DNA from: Flavobacterium endoglycinae | Lineage (GTDB): Bacteria > Bacteroidota > Bacteroidia > Flavobacteriales > Flavobacteriaceae | Direction of reading: 5' to 3' | Assembly: GCF_017352115.1 (NCBI RefSeq) | Contig: NZ_CP071448.1 | Span: 3,433,001-3,497,000 of the forward strand | DNA length: 64,000 nucleotides | In this document: positions 33,653 to 41,276 of the stretch, one piece after another | Position numbering within the stretch: the stretch's first letter is position 1 | Layout: each line of letters begins with the position of its first letter | Translations under genes and position numbers: made by a program | The notes under the pieces: model-generated | Told to the model about the DNA's origin: nothing | The model's input: the letters and a program-made list of their open reading frames with translations, nothing else | Databases searched by the model: none

Positions 33653-33685
33653 TTTGTATATTTAGTAAGTTTTTTCTTATATTTG
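33653..33685 (+). promoter_or_regulatory. promoter for PorT-like gene 3
   Basis: TTTG (33653-33656), a 21-nt spacer and TATATTTG (33678-33685). It lies directly after the previous terminator, and transcription would start about 20 nt before the ATG at 33710. Confidence 0.6.
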
Positions 33686-33709
33686 TTTAATAATTTAAAA
33701 TTAAATAAA

Positions 33710-34333
33710 ATGAAAAAAAATTTTTTTACTGCAATCACAGTTATCATGTTTGGATTTGTTAATGCGCAAGATGTGAAATTTGGTATAAAGGGAGGATTAA
33801 ATATTTCTAATTTTTCTGGAGATACAGATGGGATAGAGACAAAATCTAGATATGGTTTTAATCTGGGGGGATTTGTAGAAATTAAATTTTCAGAAAAAAT
33901 TGCATTACAGCCTGAGATATTATATTCTACTCAAGGTGTGAAATTCGAAAATGTGGGAACAGATGTTAACGGTACTTTCCGCACGGGAGATATTAATTTT
34001 AATTTAGCTTATATTAATATACCTGTAATGTTTAAATATTATCCAGCAGAAAGGTTTTCGGTGGAGGCTGGACCACAAATTGGATTTTTAACTTCTGCAA
34101 AAACTAAAACGAGACTAGACGGCTTTAATAGGACAGTTACACAAGATGCTAAATACCTTTTTGAGTCAATTGATTTCGGATTAAATATAGGAGCAGGATA
34201 TTATTTTACCGAAAATTTGGCTGTTGGAGCTAGGTATAACATCGGTTTAGCTAATATTGTAAAAACTGAAGTAGGAGATGATTCAAAGCTTCATAATAAA
34301 GTTTTTTCATTGTCAGTGGCTTATAAATTCTAA
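33710..34333 (+). CDS. PorT-like outer-membrane beta-barrel protein
   Basis: A 207-residue barrel with signal peptide MKKNFFTAITVIMFGFVNAQ, then KFGIKGGLNISNFSGDTDG, IALQPEILYSTQGVKFE, FSVEAGPQIGFLTSAK and LAVGARYNIGLANIVK. It is a tandem paralogue of the 33019 gene. A longer frame begins at 33647, but that start lies in the terminator and promoter; ATG 33710 begins the signal peptide. It carries a ~12-residue insertion (VNGTFRTGDINF) relative to its neighbours. Confidence 0.9.
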   Translation: MKKNFFTAITVIMFGFVNAQDVKFGIKGGLNISNFSGDTDGIETKSRYGFNLGGFVEIKFSEKIALQPEILYSTQGVKFENVGTDVNGTFRTGDINFNLAYINIPVMFKYYPAERFSVEAGPQIGFLTSAKTKTRLDGFNRTVTQDAKYLFESIDFGLNIGAGYYFTENLAVGARYNIGLANIVKTEVGDDSKLHNKVFSLSVAYKF

Positions 34334-34355
34334 TTTCGAAATTTTAGAGTAATTT

Positions 34356-34386
34356 AAAACCTTCCTGCTTTAGGGAGGTTTTTTTA
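34356..34386 (+). terminator. intrinsic terminator
   Basis: AAAACCTTCC / GGGAGGTTTT stem with a TGCTTTA-type loop and T-run, 22 nt after the stop. Confidence 0.8.
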
Positions 34387-34413
34387 TACTCAAAAATGTT
34401 TTACTTTGTAAAT

Positions 34414-35310
34414 ATGAAATGGAATAATTATATAAAAGACTATCAGTCGTATCTGCGAATTGAACGCGGCTTGTCTAAAAATACAATCGATAATTATAGT
34501 TTTGATATCGAAAGATTATGTCTTTTTTTAGAAACCAATCAAATTGATGTTTCGCCAGTAAAAATTACCGATGAAACCATTCAGCAGTTTATATATTCTG
34601 TTTCCAAAGAAGTAAATCCACGTTCGCAGGCTCGAATCATTTCGGGATTAAAAAGCTTTTTTAATTATCTGATTTTTGAAGATTATCGAAACGACAGTCC
34701 TTTAGAATTAATTGAAAGTCCAAAAACCGGACGAAAACTTCCTGATACATTATCTGTTAAAGATATTGATGCTTTAATTGATGCTATTGATTTAAGCAGT
34801 AACGAAGGCGAACGGAACAGAGCAATGCTCGAAACGTTGTATGGATGCGGTCTTCGAGTTTCGGAATTGGTTGCTCTTAAAATTTCTGATTTGTTTTTTG
34901 ATGAAGGTTTTATGAAAATTACTGGAAAAGGTAATAAAGAACGTTTCGTTCCAATTGGGAAATTGACACAAAAATATATTGAGATTTATCAAAACCAAGT
35001 CAGAGTTCATCTTAATATTAAAAAAGGCTGTGAAGATACTTTGTTCTTAAACCGAAGAGGAAATCAGCTTACACGTGCGATGATTTTTACCATCATAAAA
35101 GATCTGGCAGTTAAAATTAACCTTAAAAAAAGCATAAGTCCGCATACTTTGCGGCATTCATTTGCAACACATTTGCTGGAAAATGGCGCAGATTTAAGAT
35201 CGATCCAATTAATGCTAGGACATGAATCTATCACAACCACAGAAATATACGTGCATTTAGATAGAAGTTTTCTAAAAGAAGTGATGCATTCGTATCATCC
35301 GAGGAAATAA
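34414..35310 (+). CDS. xerD: XerD-type tyrosine recombinase
   Basis: A 298-residue site-specific recombinase. The N-terminal SAM-like domain is YQSYLRIERGLSKNTIDNYSFDIERL. The catalytic residues are in order: Arg in GCGLRVSELVAL, Lys in GKGNKERFVP, His-x-x-Arg in PHTLRHSFATHLLENG, His in LGHESITTTEIY and the nucleophile Tyr in EIYVHLD. Length and motifs fit chromosomal XerD/XerC, which resolves dimers at dif, rather than a mobile-element integrase. ATG 34414 is preferred over 34396. Confidence 0.93.
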   Translation: MKWNNYIKDYQSYLRIERGLSKNTIDNYSFDIERLCLFLETNQIDVSPVKITDETIQQFIYSVSKEVNPRSQARIISGLKSFFNYLIFEDYRNDSPLELIESPKTGRKLPDTLSVKDIDALIDAIDLSSNEGERNRAMLETLYGCGLRVSELVALKISDLFFDEGFMKITGKGNKERFVPIGKLTQKYIEIYQNQVRVHLNIKKGCEDTLFLNRRGNQLTRAMIFTIIKDLAVKINLKKSISPHTLRHSFATHLLENGADLRSIQLMLGHESITTTEIYVHLDRSFLKEVMHSYHPRK

Positions 35311-35452
35311 TTTTCTTACTAAACGGGCAGTTTTTAGATCAAAATTTAATATCTTGTATTGGATTTTTAAAGTAGTAAGGAAATTAAAAACAAAAATTAA
35401 TCATGTTTTTTCATGGCTTCGTTTTTGATATTATTGACTTAAACTGCAGTAT

Positions 35453-36973
35453 ATGGTTTTTGATTTATATAATAATGAGGATTGCCTGGAGGTAAATAAA
35501 TTTTATAGAAAATTATTTGCTGAAATGCCTGACCTGCTTTTCCAATTTGTGATTGACACTAATAATCACTACACTTTTCCTTTGGTCAGCAAATCTGTTG
35601 ACGATATTTTTGAGCTTCCGCTAAAAGAATTTACAGACGATATTAAGTTTACTATTTACGATAGAGTTTTTCCTCAAGACAGGGAAAAGTTTTTTCACTC
35701 TTTGGTAAAGTCTAAAAAAGAGATTATTCCGTGGGAAATTGAATTTAGAGCTCTTTTGCCTAAAAAAGGACTTCGCTGGTTTAAAGTTTCTGCCAAAACA
35801 GAATTGTCGCCGGAAAAAAAAGTAATCTTTTATGGGCATGTTTCGGATATAACGGAATTAAAAGATAAAGAAGAAAAACTGCGTATTTCAGAAGAACGTT
35901 TCCAGTTTGCTCTTGATGCTTCAACTGTTGGAATCTGGGATTGGGATATGGTAACGAATAGGGTTTTTTATTCCTCATTATCTTTGAAAATATTAGAATT
36001 AGAATCAGCAGATATTTTTGATGAACCAGAACGCTGGGATAAAATCGTGCATCCAGATGATCTTCCCAAATATTATTCGGATATTAAAGAACATTTCGAG
36101 AATAAAATTCCGTATTATGAGAATTACCATCGTGTAATGACTTCAAGTGGTAATTACAAATGGATTTTAGATAGAGGAAAAGTTATCAGCAGAGATGAAA
36201 AAGGAAAACCATTACGAGTTATTGGAACCCATACCGATGTTTCTCTGCAAAAAGAGAAAGAATTAGAGCTTTTAAAAACCATGAAATTGTATAGCGATCA
36301 AAATAGTCGACTGTTGAATTTTTCGCATATTGTTTCTCATAATTTAAATACACAAGCCGGAAATATAAAGTCTATTTTAGATTTTATTGATGCTGATGGC
36401 GATAAGGAAACCGTAACAGAAATGCTGGAACATTTACGCACGGTTTCAAATGATTTGAATGATACAATTTCAAATCTGACGCAGATTGTGAAAACGCAGA
36501 GCAATATTAATATTGTGGTAATGCCATTAAAGCTTTCTGAGTATATTGAAAAAACCATATCAACCATAAAAGGATATAATAAGCAGAAAAAAGTAACGAT
36601 TGTAAATAATGTCCCAGAATATGTAGCAATTAACTTTAATCCTGCGTATTTGGAAAGTGTTTTGTTGAACTTTACCACTAATGCCATTAAATATGGACAT
36701 CCTGATCGTGATCCCGTAATAGTGTTTGATTTTGGAATTGAACCAGAAGGATATAAATCTTTAAAAATTACCGATAATGGTTTAGGAATCGATTTAAAGG
36801 TTTATGGCGATTTATTGTTTGGAATGTATAAAACGTTTCATAAACACGACGAAGCACGCGGAATAGGACTGTATATTACCAAAAATCAAATTGAAGCGAT
36901 GAAAGGAACGGTTTCTGTTGAAAGTGAAGTTGGAGTAGGAACGAGCTTTAAAATTGTTTTTAATGATGCTTAA
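35453..36973 (+). CDS. PAS-domain sensor histidine kinase (orphan)
   Basis: A 506-residue kinase without transmembrane segments, so cytosolic. Two PAS/PAC domains are seen: about 20-135 (LLFQFVIDTNNHYTFPLVS, ending FYGHVSDITELKDKE) and about 145-265 (FALDASTVGIWDWDM, RVIGTHTDVSLQKEKE). The phospho-acceptor is in FSHIVSHNLNTQAGNIKSIL, a SHNL-type box common in Bacteroidota. The ATPase has N box LNFTTNAIKYG, DNGLGID and ARGIGLYITK. No response regulator gene is adjacent. The signal is unknown. Confidence 0.9.
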   Translation: MVFDLYNNEDCLEVNKFYRKLFAEMPDLLFQFVIDTNNHYTFPLVSKSVDDIFELPLKEFTDDIKFTIYDRVFPQDREKFFHSLVKSKKEIIPWEIEFRALLPKKGLRWFKVSAKTELSPEKKVIFYGHVSDITELKDKEEKLRISEERFQFALDASTVGIWDWDMVTNRVFYSSLSLKILELESADIFDEPERWDKIVHPDDLPKYYSDIKEHFENKIPYYENYHRVMTSSGNYKWILDRGKVISRDEKGKPLRVIGTHTDVSLQKEKELELLKTMKLYSDQNSRLLNFSHIVSHNLNTQAGNIKSILDFIDADGDKETVTEMLEHLRTVSNDLNDTISNLTQIVKTQSNINIVVMPLKLSEYIEKTISTIKGYNKQKKVTIVNNVPEYVAINFNPAYLESVLLNFTTNAIKYGHPDRDPVIVFDFGIEPEGYKSLKITDNGLGIDLKVYGDLLFGMYKTFHKHDEARGIGLYITKNQIEAMKGTVSVESEVGVGTSFKIVFNDA

Positions 36974-36990
36974 AGCTGTAAATTGTATAA

Positions 36991-37026
36991 AATAATAAAG
37001 GCTGTCATTTGACAGCCTTTATTATT
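36991..37026. terminator. bidirectional terminator
   Basis: A perfect 16-bp stem, AATAATAAAGGCTGTC / GACAGCCTTTATTATT, with loop ATTT, between the convergent histidine kinase and rny genes. Confidence 0.9.
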
Positions 37027-37042
37027 TTATAGTTTAAAAAGA

Positions 37043-38602
37043 TTACTTCGCAATATTAACTGCTCTGGTTTCTCTAATTACAGTTACTTTAACTTGACCT
37101 GGATAAGTCATTTCAGTTTGAATTTTTTGAGAAATTTCAAATGATAAGTTTGCAGCGTTATCATCAGAAACTTTTTCACTCTCTACAATTACACGAAGCT
37201 CTCTACCTGCTTGGATGGCGTAAGCATTTTTAACTCCGCTGAATCCGTAAGCTACATCTTCAAGATCTTTCAAACGCTGAATGTATGAGTCTAATACCTG
37301 ACGTCTTGCCCCAGGTCTTGCTCCTGAAATAGCGTCACAAACCTGAACAATTGGAGAAAGTAATGATTTCATTTCAATCTCGTCATGGTGAGCTCCAATA
37401 GCGTTGCATACTTCGTCTTTTTCTCCGTATTTCTCAGCCCATTGCATTCCTAATAAAGCGTGTGGTAAATCACTTTCAGTATCAGGCACTTTTCCAATAT
37501 CGTGTAGTAAACCTGCTCTTTTTGCCAGTTTTACGTTTAGTCCTAATTCAGCAGCCATGATACCGCAAAGTTTAGAAACTTCTCTCGAGTGCTGCAATAA
37601 GTTTTGTCCGTAAGAAGAACGGTATTTCATTCGACCAACTACTTTAATTAATTCTGGGTGTAAACCATGAATTCCTAAGTCGATTACAGTACGTTTACCT
37701 ACTTCTATAATTTCATCGTCGATTTGTTTTGCTGTTTTAGCAACTACTTCTTCAATACGAGCAGGGTGAATACGTCCGTCAGTCACTAATTTGTGTAAAG
37801 ACAAACGAGCAATTTCTCTACGAACAGGATCAAAACAAGAAAGTATGATTGCTTCAGGAGTATCGTCTACAATAATTTCAACACCAGTTGCAGCTTCAAG
37901 AGCTCTAATGTTACGACCTTCACGACCAATTATACGTCCTTTTACATCGTCAGATTCAATGTTGAAAACAGAAACACAGTTTTCTACTGCTTCTTCAGTT
38001 CCTACACGCTGGATGGTATTGATAATGATTTTTTTCGCTTCTTGTTGCGCCGTAAGTTTTGCCTCTTCAATAGTTTCTTGAATATGAGACATTGCTTTGC
38101 TTTTAGCTTCAGCTTTTAAACCTTCTACCAGCTGTTCTTTTGCTTCTTCCGCAGATAGGCCCGAAATTACTTCAAGTTGTTGTAATTGGCTTTTATGTAA
38201 TTTGTCTACTTCTGCTTGTTTTTTGTCTAAAACTTCAATTTTATTGATGTATTCAGCCGTTTTAGCCTCAAATTCGTCATTTACTTTTTTGGCTTTCGAA
38301 AGCTCGTTAGAAACTTGAGATTCTTTATCACGCACTCTTTTTTCTACTTCAGCTACTTTTTTATCTCTTGCTAAAATAACTTGTTCGTGCTCTGCTTTTA
38401 ACTCGATAAAACGCTCTTTTGCCTGAAGAATTTTATCTTTTTTAATATTTTCAGCCTCTAAATTAGCATCTTTCAAGATTGAAGCAGCTTCTTTTTTAGC
38501 GTTTTTGATTAGGTTTGAAATATTACTTTTCTCGATAATTTTAGCTATTGCAAAACCAGCTGCAATACCTACAATACCAATAATGATCGTTATGGTGTCC
38601 AT
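37043..38602 (-). CDS. rny: ribonuclease Y
   Basis: A 519-residue membrane-anchored endoribonuclease that initiates mRNA decay. An N-terminal TM helix (about 3-22, [18 protein letters not shown]) leads into a long coiled coil (about 25-200). Then come a KH domain ([30 protein letters not shown]) and an HD phosphohydrolase domain with LLHDIGKV and GAHHDE. The length matches the family. The gene lies directly downstream of the zapA/6S RNA locus in the same direction. Confidence 0.96.
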   Translation of the reverse strand: MDTITIIIGIVGIAAGFAIAKIIEKSNISNLIKNAKKEAASILKDANLEAENIKKDKILQAKERFIELKAEHEQVILARDKKVAEVEKRVRDKESQVSNELSKAKKVNDEFEAKTAEYINKIEVLDKKQAEVDKLHKSQLQQLEVISGLSAEEAKEQLVEGLKAEAKSKAMSHIQETIEEAKLTAQQEAKKIIINTIQRVGTEEAVENCVSVFNIESDDVKGRIIGREGRNIRALEAATGVEIIVDDTPEAIILSCFDPVRREIARLSLHKLVTDGRIHPARIEEVVAKTAKQIDDEIIEVGKRTVIDLGIHGLHPELIKVVGRMKYRSSYGQNLLQHSREVSKLCGIMAAELGLNVKLAKRAGLLHDIGKVPDTESDLPHALLGMQWAEKYGEKDEVCNAIGAHHDEIEMKSLLSPIVQVCDAISGARPGARRQVLDSYIQRLKDLEDVAYGFSGVKNAYAIQAGRELRVIVESEKVSDDNAANLSFEISQKIQTEMTYPGQVKVTVIRETRAVNIAK

Positions 38603-38622
38603 GTTTATTAGGGTTTATATAT

Positions 38623-38787
38623 AAAAAAAGCCTACATTAATTGCTTGTATAAACTCGTAAAGACAAGTTTTGAGCTAACTCACTGTTCAAGTTTCCCAGC
38701 CAGAAGGAGGGCATACTATAGTAGCGACGATTTGCTCATTCTAAATTGTTAGTGTTGAGTTTACCAATTGTGAACTAATGTAGGCAG
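38623..38787 (-). ncRNA. ssrS: 6S RNA (6S-Flavo type)
   Basis: The 210-bp gap between zapA and rny forms one long hairpin on the minus strand. A closing stem, GCCTACATTA (from 38785) / TAATGTAGGC (to 38630), is followed at once by seven Ts. Inside, TAAACTC pairs with GAGTTTA and TGAGC with GCTCA, separated by unpaired central segments; this is the closing stem / bubble / apical stem layout of 6S RNA. 6S genes commonly sit beside zapA. 6S RNA binds RNA polymerase holoenzyme and mimics an open promoter. No exact TAnnTTTG box precedes it, so it may be processed from the zapA transcript. Ends are uncertain by several nt. Confidence 0.8.
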
Positions 38788-38812
38788 TATCTTAGTTTCT
38801 TGTAAAGAACGT

Positions 38813-39106
38813 TTATTTTTCGAGATATTGATCTAAAAGCGAATTTAATCTTTTAATTCTTTCGATAGTTTCTTCTCCATCGATTGCGTTATCAATTTGT
38901 TTTTGTTCCACCTGCGATGCAAACTGCAGTGCGCACATGGCTAATACATCTTGTTTGTCACGTACCGCGTAATTTTCTTCGAATTGCTTAATCATAGCAT
39001 CAATTTTTTTTGAGGCGCTTCTAAGTCCTTCTTCCTGTGCCGGTTCAACCGTTAAAGGGTAAACACGGTCGGCAATTGATATTTTAATTCTAAGCTTTCC
39101 GTCCAT
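38813..39106 (-). CDS. zapA: cell division protein ZapA
   Basis: A 97-residue ZapA homologue that bundles FtsZ filaments at midcell. RIKISIADRVYPLTVEPAQEEGLRSASKKID is the N-terminal globular domain with the family pattern, and the C-terminal coiled coil runs from about 55 (MCALQFASQVEQKQ) to the end. It is 4 nt after the coiled-coil gene, and the two are translated from one mRNA. It is followed by the 6S RNA. Confidence 0.93.
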   Translation of the reverse strand: MDGKLRIKISIADRVYPLTVEPAQEEGLRSASKKIDAMIKQFEENYAVRDKQDVLAMCALQFASQVEQKQIDNAIDGEETIERIKRLNSLLDQYLEK

Positions 39107-39110
39107 ATCT

Positions 39111-39401
39111 TTAATCTGATAGTTGTGCTATACAGTAATCAATTTCGCGAATTAATGAATTTATTTTAAGCTTTGTCTCTCTCTTGTTATTGTCGCTGCC
39201 AAGCAACGAATTGGCTATCTTAAGTGTTTCATATTGCTTTTTCAAAGCTTCCATTTCTTCAGATTGTTTCTGGATAATTTGCACGGCTTTGGCTAATTCT
39301 AATCGTAAATCCTGATTGTTTTTCTCCAGGCCTTTTGATTTTTCAAAAAGCTTTTCGACTTTATATTCAAGAGTATCAATTATTTCGGCAATTACACTCA
39401 T
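39111..39401 (-). CDS. coiled-coil protein upstream of zapA
   Basis: A 96-residue protein almost wholly predicted coiled coil (KVEKLFEKSKGLEKNNQDL, KQSEEMEALKKQYETLK) with a short C-terminal ending REIDYCIAQLSD. Size, heptads and coupling to zapA suggest a ZapB-like division partner, but sequence identity to ZapB cannot be judged by eye. It is the first gene of the zapA transcript, with a full consensus promoter. Confidence 0.8.
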   Translation of the reverse strand: MSVIAEIIDTLEYKVEKLFEKSKGLEKNNQDLRLELAKAVQIIQKQSEEMEALKKQYETLKIANSLLGSDNNKRETKLKINSLIREIDYCIAQLSD

Positions 39402-39429
39402 TATAAATCCTATTCATTACTTAATCCTA

Positions 39430-39459
39430 CAAAGTTAATATTCCTTTTTATTAATGCAA
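39430..39459 (-). promoter_or_regulatory. consensus promoter for coiled-coil/zapA/6S locus
   Basis: On the minus strand TTG (39457-39459), a 19-nt spacer and TAACTTTG (39430-39437). The start codon is 29 nt downstream of the -7 box. Confidence 0.7.
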
Positions 39460-39582
39460 TTTTTTCTGGATTTTTTTGCATTAAAAATAGGCAAACGAAT
39501 GAAATTCAATTAATTGTGTTTTTGGTCACTTTATCTTCGGTTTTTACCTGTTAATTTTTTATCTTAGCAAAAATGTTACTTT

Positions 39583-41265
39583 ATGAAATTACCTGTACTT
39601 GCCTTTTTTGTTAGCTGTTTTCTATCTGCCCAGACACAATATCCTAAAGATTATTTTCGACCGCCGCTTGATATTCCGATGCAGCTTTCGGGAAATTTTG
39701 GCGAATTACGACCAAATCATTTTCATGCCGGTTTTGACTTAAAAACAAATCAGCGTGAAGGATTAAATGTGTATGCAATTGCTGATGGCTATGTGTCTCG
39801 TATCAAAATTTCAACTTTTGGAAATGGCAAATGTATTTACATAACGCATCCAAATGGTTATACTTCTGTTTATGGACATTTGTCGGCTACAATAGGGCCT
39901 ATTCAAGATTATGTAAAAAAAACGCATTACCAAGAGAAGGCCTATGAAATTGAAATGTTTCCAAAACCTGGTGAACTTCCAGTGACAAAAGGCCAATTAA
40001 TTGCACTTTCAGGAAATACAGGTTCTTCAGAAGGACCGCATCTTCATTTTGAAATCCGAGATACCAAAACCGAATTTGTAATCAATCCGATTTTCTTTGG
40101 CTTTGACCAAAATATAAAAGATACTAAAAAACCAACATTGTCAAGTTTATATGTCTATCCGCTGGATAATGCCACGGTCAATCAGTCAAAACAACCTTTG
40201 CTGGTAAATATGGCACTTCAAAAAGATGGAACTTATTTGGCTTCAAAAGTAAAAACCAATGGTAAAATAGGTTTTGGAATCAATGCTGTAGATACTGATG
40301 ATGTTTCGTTTAATAAAAATGGTGTTTTTAACGTTTCGACTTTTTTAAACGGAAATCAAAATTATAACTATCAGTTTAATACCTATTCGTTTGATGAAAT
40401 GCGTTATATAAATGCTTTTATCGATTATTACCGATACAAAAAAACGGGACAGCGTGTTCAAAAACTTTTTATGAAAACACCTTTTGCGTTAAGTATCATC
40501 AAAACAGATTCTTTGCGAGGTATAATTTCTGCTCAGCCTAATCTTACTTCGATGTATAGAATTGAAGTTTCAGATTATTTTGGAAATTTAAATTCGATTA
40601 CGGTACCAATTGAATACGATACGGCAACACCGCTTGTTCCTGAAGAACCTGTAACCTCAAAATATTTTGTAAAATACAATAGAGATACCAATTTCGAAAA
40701 AGACAACATGTCAGTTTTCTTTCCAGCCGGAACTTTCTATGACGATTTTAATATGAATTTTGATGTTCGAAATAACAAAATATATATTCATGATGATACA
40801 GTTCCAGTACATTCTAATTTTACCATTACGATAAAAGATTCAATTTATCCGGAATCTTTGCGTGATAAACTTTATATAGGAAAAGGAACGAGTTATAACG
40901 GAACAATACGAAAAGGAGATGTTTTTACTGCCAAAGCAAAAATACTGGGTATATACGGTTTAGTTTTAGATACGATTCCGCCAGTTATAAAAATTACAAA
41001 ACCAGTTGAAGGAAAATGGATCAGCGATCAAAAGAAAATTGAGTTTACAATAGGAGATTCTTTATCGGGAATTAAATCTTATAATGGATATTTAAACGGA
41101 AGCTGGGTGCTGTTTGAATATGAAAATAAAACGCGAAAAATTACCCACACTTTTGACGATCAGTATTTGACTGAAGGTGAAAACTTTTTAAAAATGGAAG
41201 TGGTTGATAATGTAGGAAATTCTACTATCTTTGAAACTCATTTTTTTAGAAGTCAACAAAAATAA
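39583..41265 (+). CDS. M23-family metallopeptidase (LytM-like)
   Basis: A 560-residue secreted peptidase with signal peptide MKLPVLAFFVSCFLSA. The M23 domain at about 30-155 has the zinc ligands in HFHAGFDLKT (HxxxD) and GPHLHFEIRD (HxH), so it is likely an active peptidoglycan endopeptidase. The ~400-residue C-terminal part is beta-rich, with Ig-like stretches (PPVIKITKPVEGKW, SLSGIKSYNGYLNG). It is followed 11 nt later by a TonB receptor gene. A weak -7-like TATCTTAG lies at 39560-39567. Confidence 0.92.
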   Translation: MKLPVLAFFVSCFLSAQTQYPKDYFRPPLDIPMQLSGNFGELRPNHFHAGFDLKTNQREGLNVYAIADGYVSRIKISTFGNGKCIYITHPNGYTSVYGHLSATIGPIQDYVKKTHYQEKAYEIEMFPKPGELPVTKGQLIALSGNTGSSEGPHLHFEIRDTKTEFVINPIFFGFDQNIKDTKKPTLSSLYVYPLDNATVNQSKQPLLVNMALQKDGTYLASKVKTNGKIGFGINAVDTDDVSFNKNGVFNVSTFLNGNQNYNYQFNTYSFDEMRYINAFIDYYRYKKTGQRVQKLFMKTPFALSIIKTDSLRGIISAQPNLTSMYRIEVSDYFGNLNSITVPIEYDTATPLVPEEPVTSKYFVKYNRDTNFEKDNMSVFFPAGTFYDDFNMNFDVRNNKIYIHDDTVPVHSNFTITIKDSIYPESLRDKLYIGKGTSYNGTIRKGDVFTAKAKILGIYGLVLDTIPPVIKITKPVEGKWISDQKKIEFTIGDSLSGIKSYNGYLNGSWVLFEYENKTRKITHTFDDQYLTEGENFLKMEVVDNVGNSTIFETHFFRSQQK

Positions 41266-41276
41266 AATCCAAATCC

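Noticed and set aside
34414..35310. Tyrosine recombinase as an integrase marking a mobile element
   Set aside because: Length and motifs fit housekeeping XerD; no att repeats, tRNA junction or phage genes are near.
36337..36687. Open frame on the minus strand, 116 codons
   Set aside because: Antisense to the HisKA/ATPase region of the histidine kinase.
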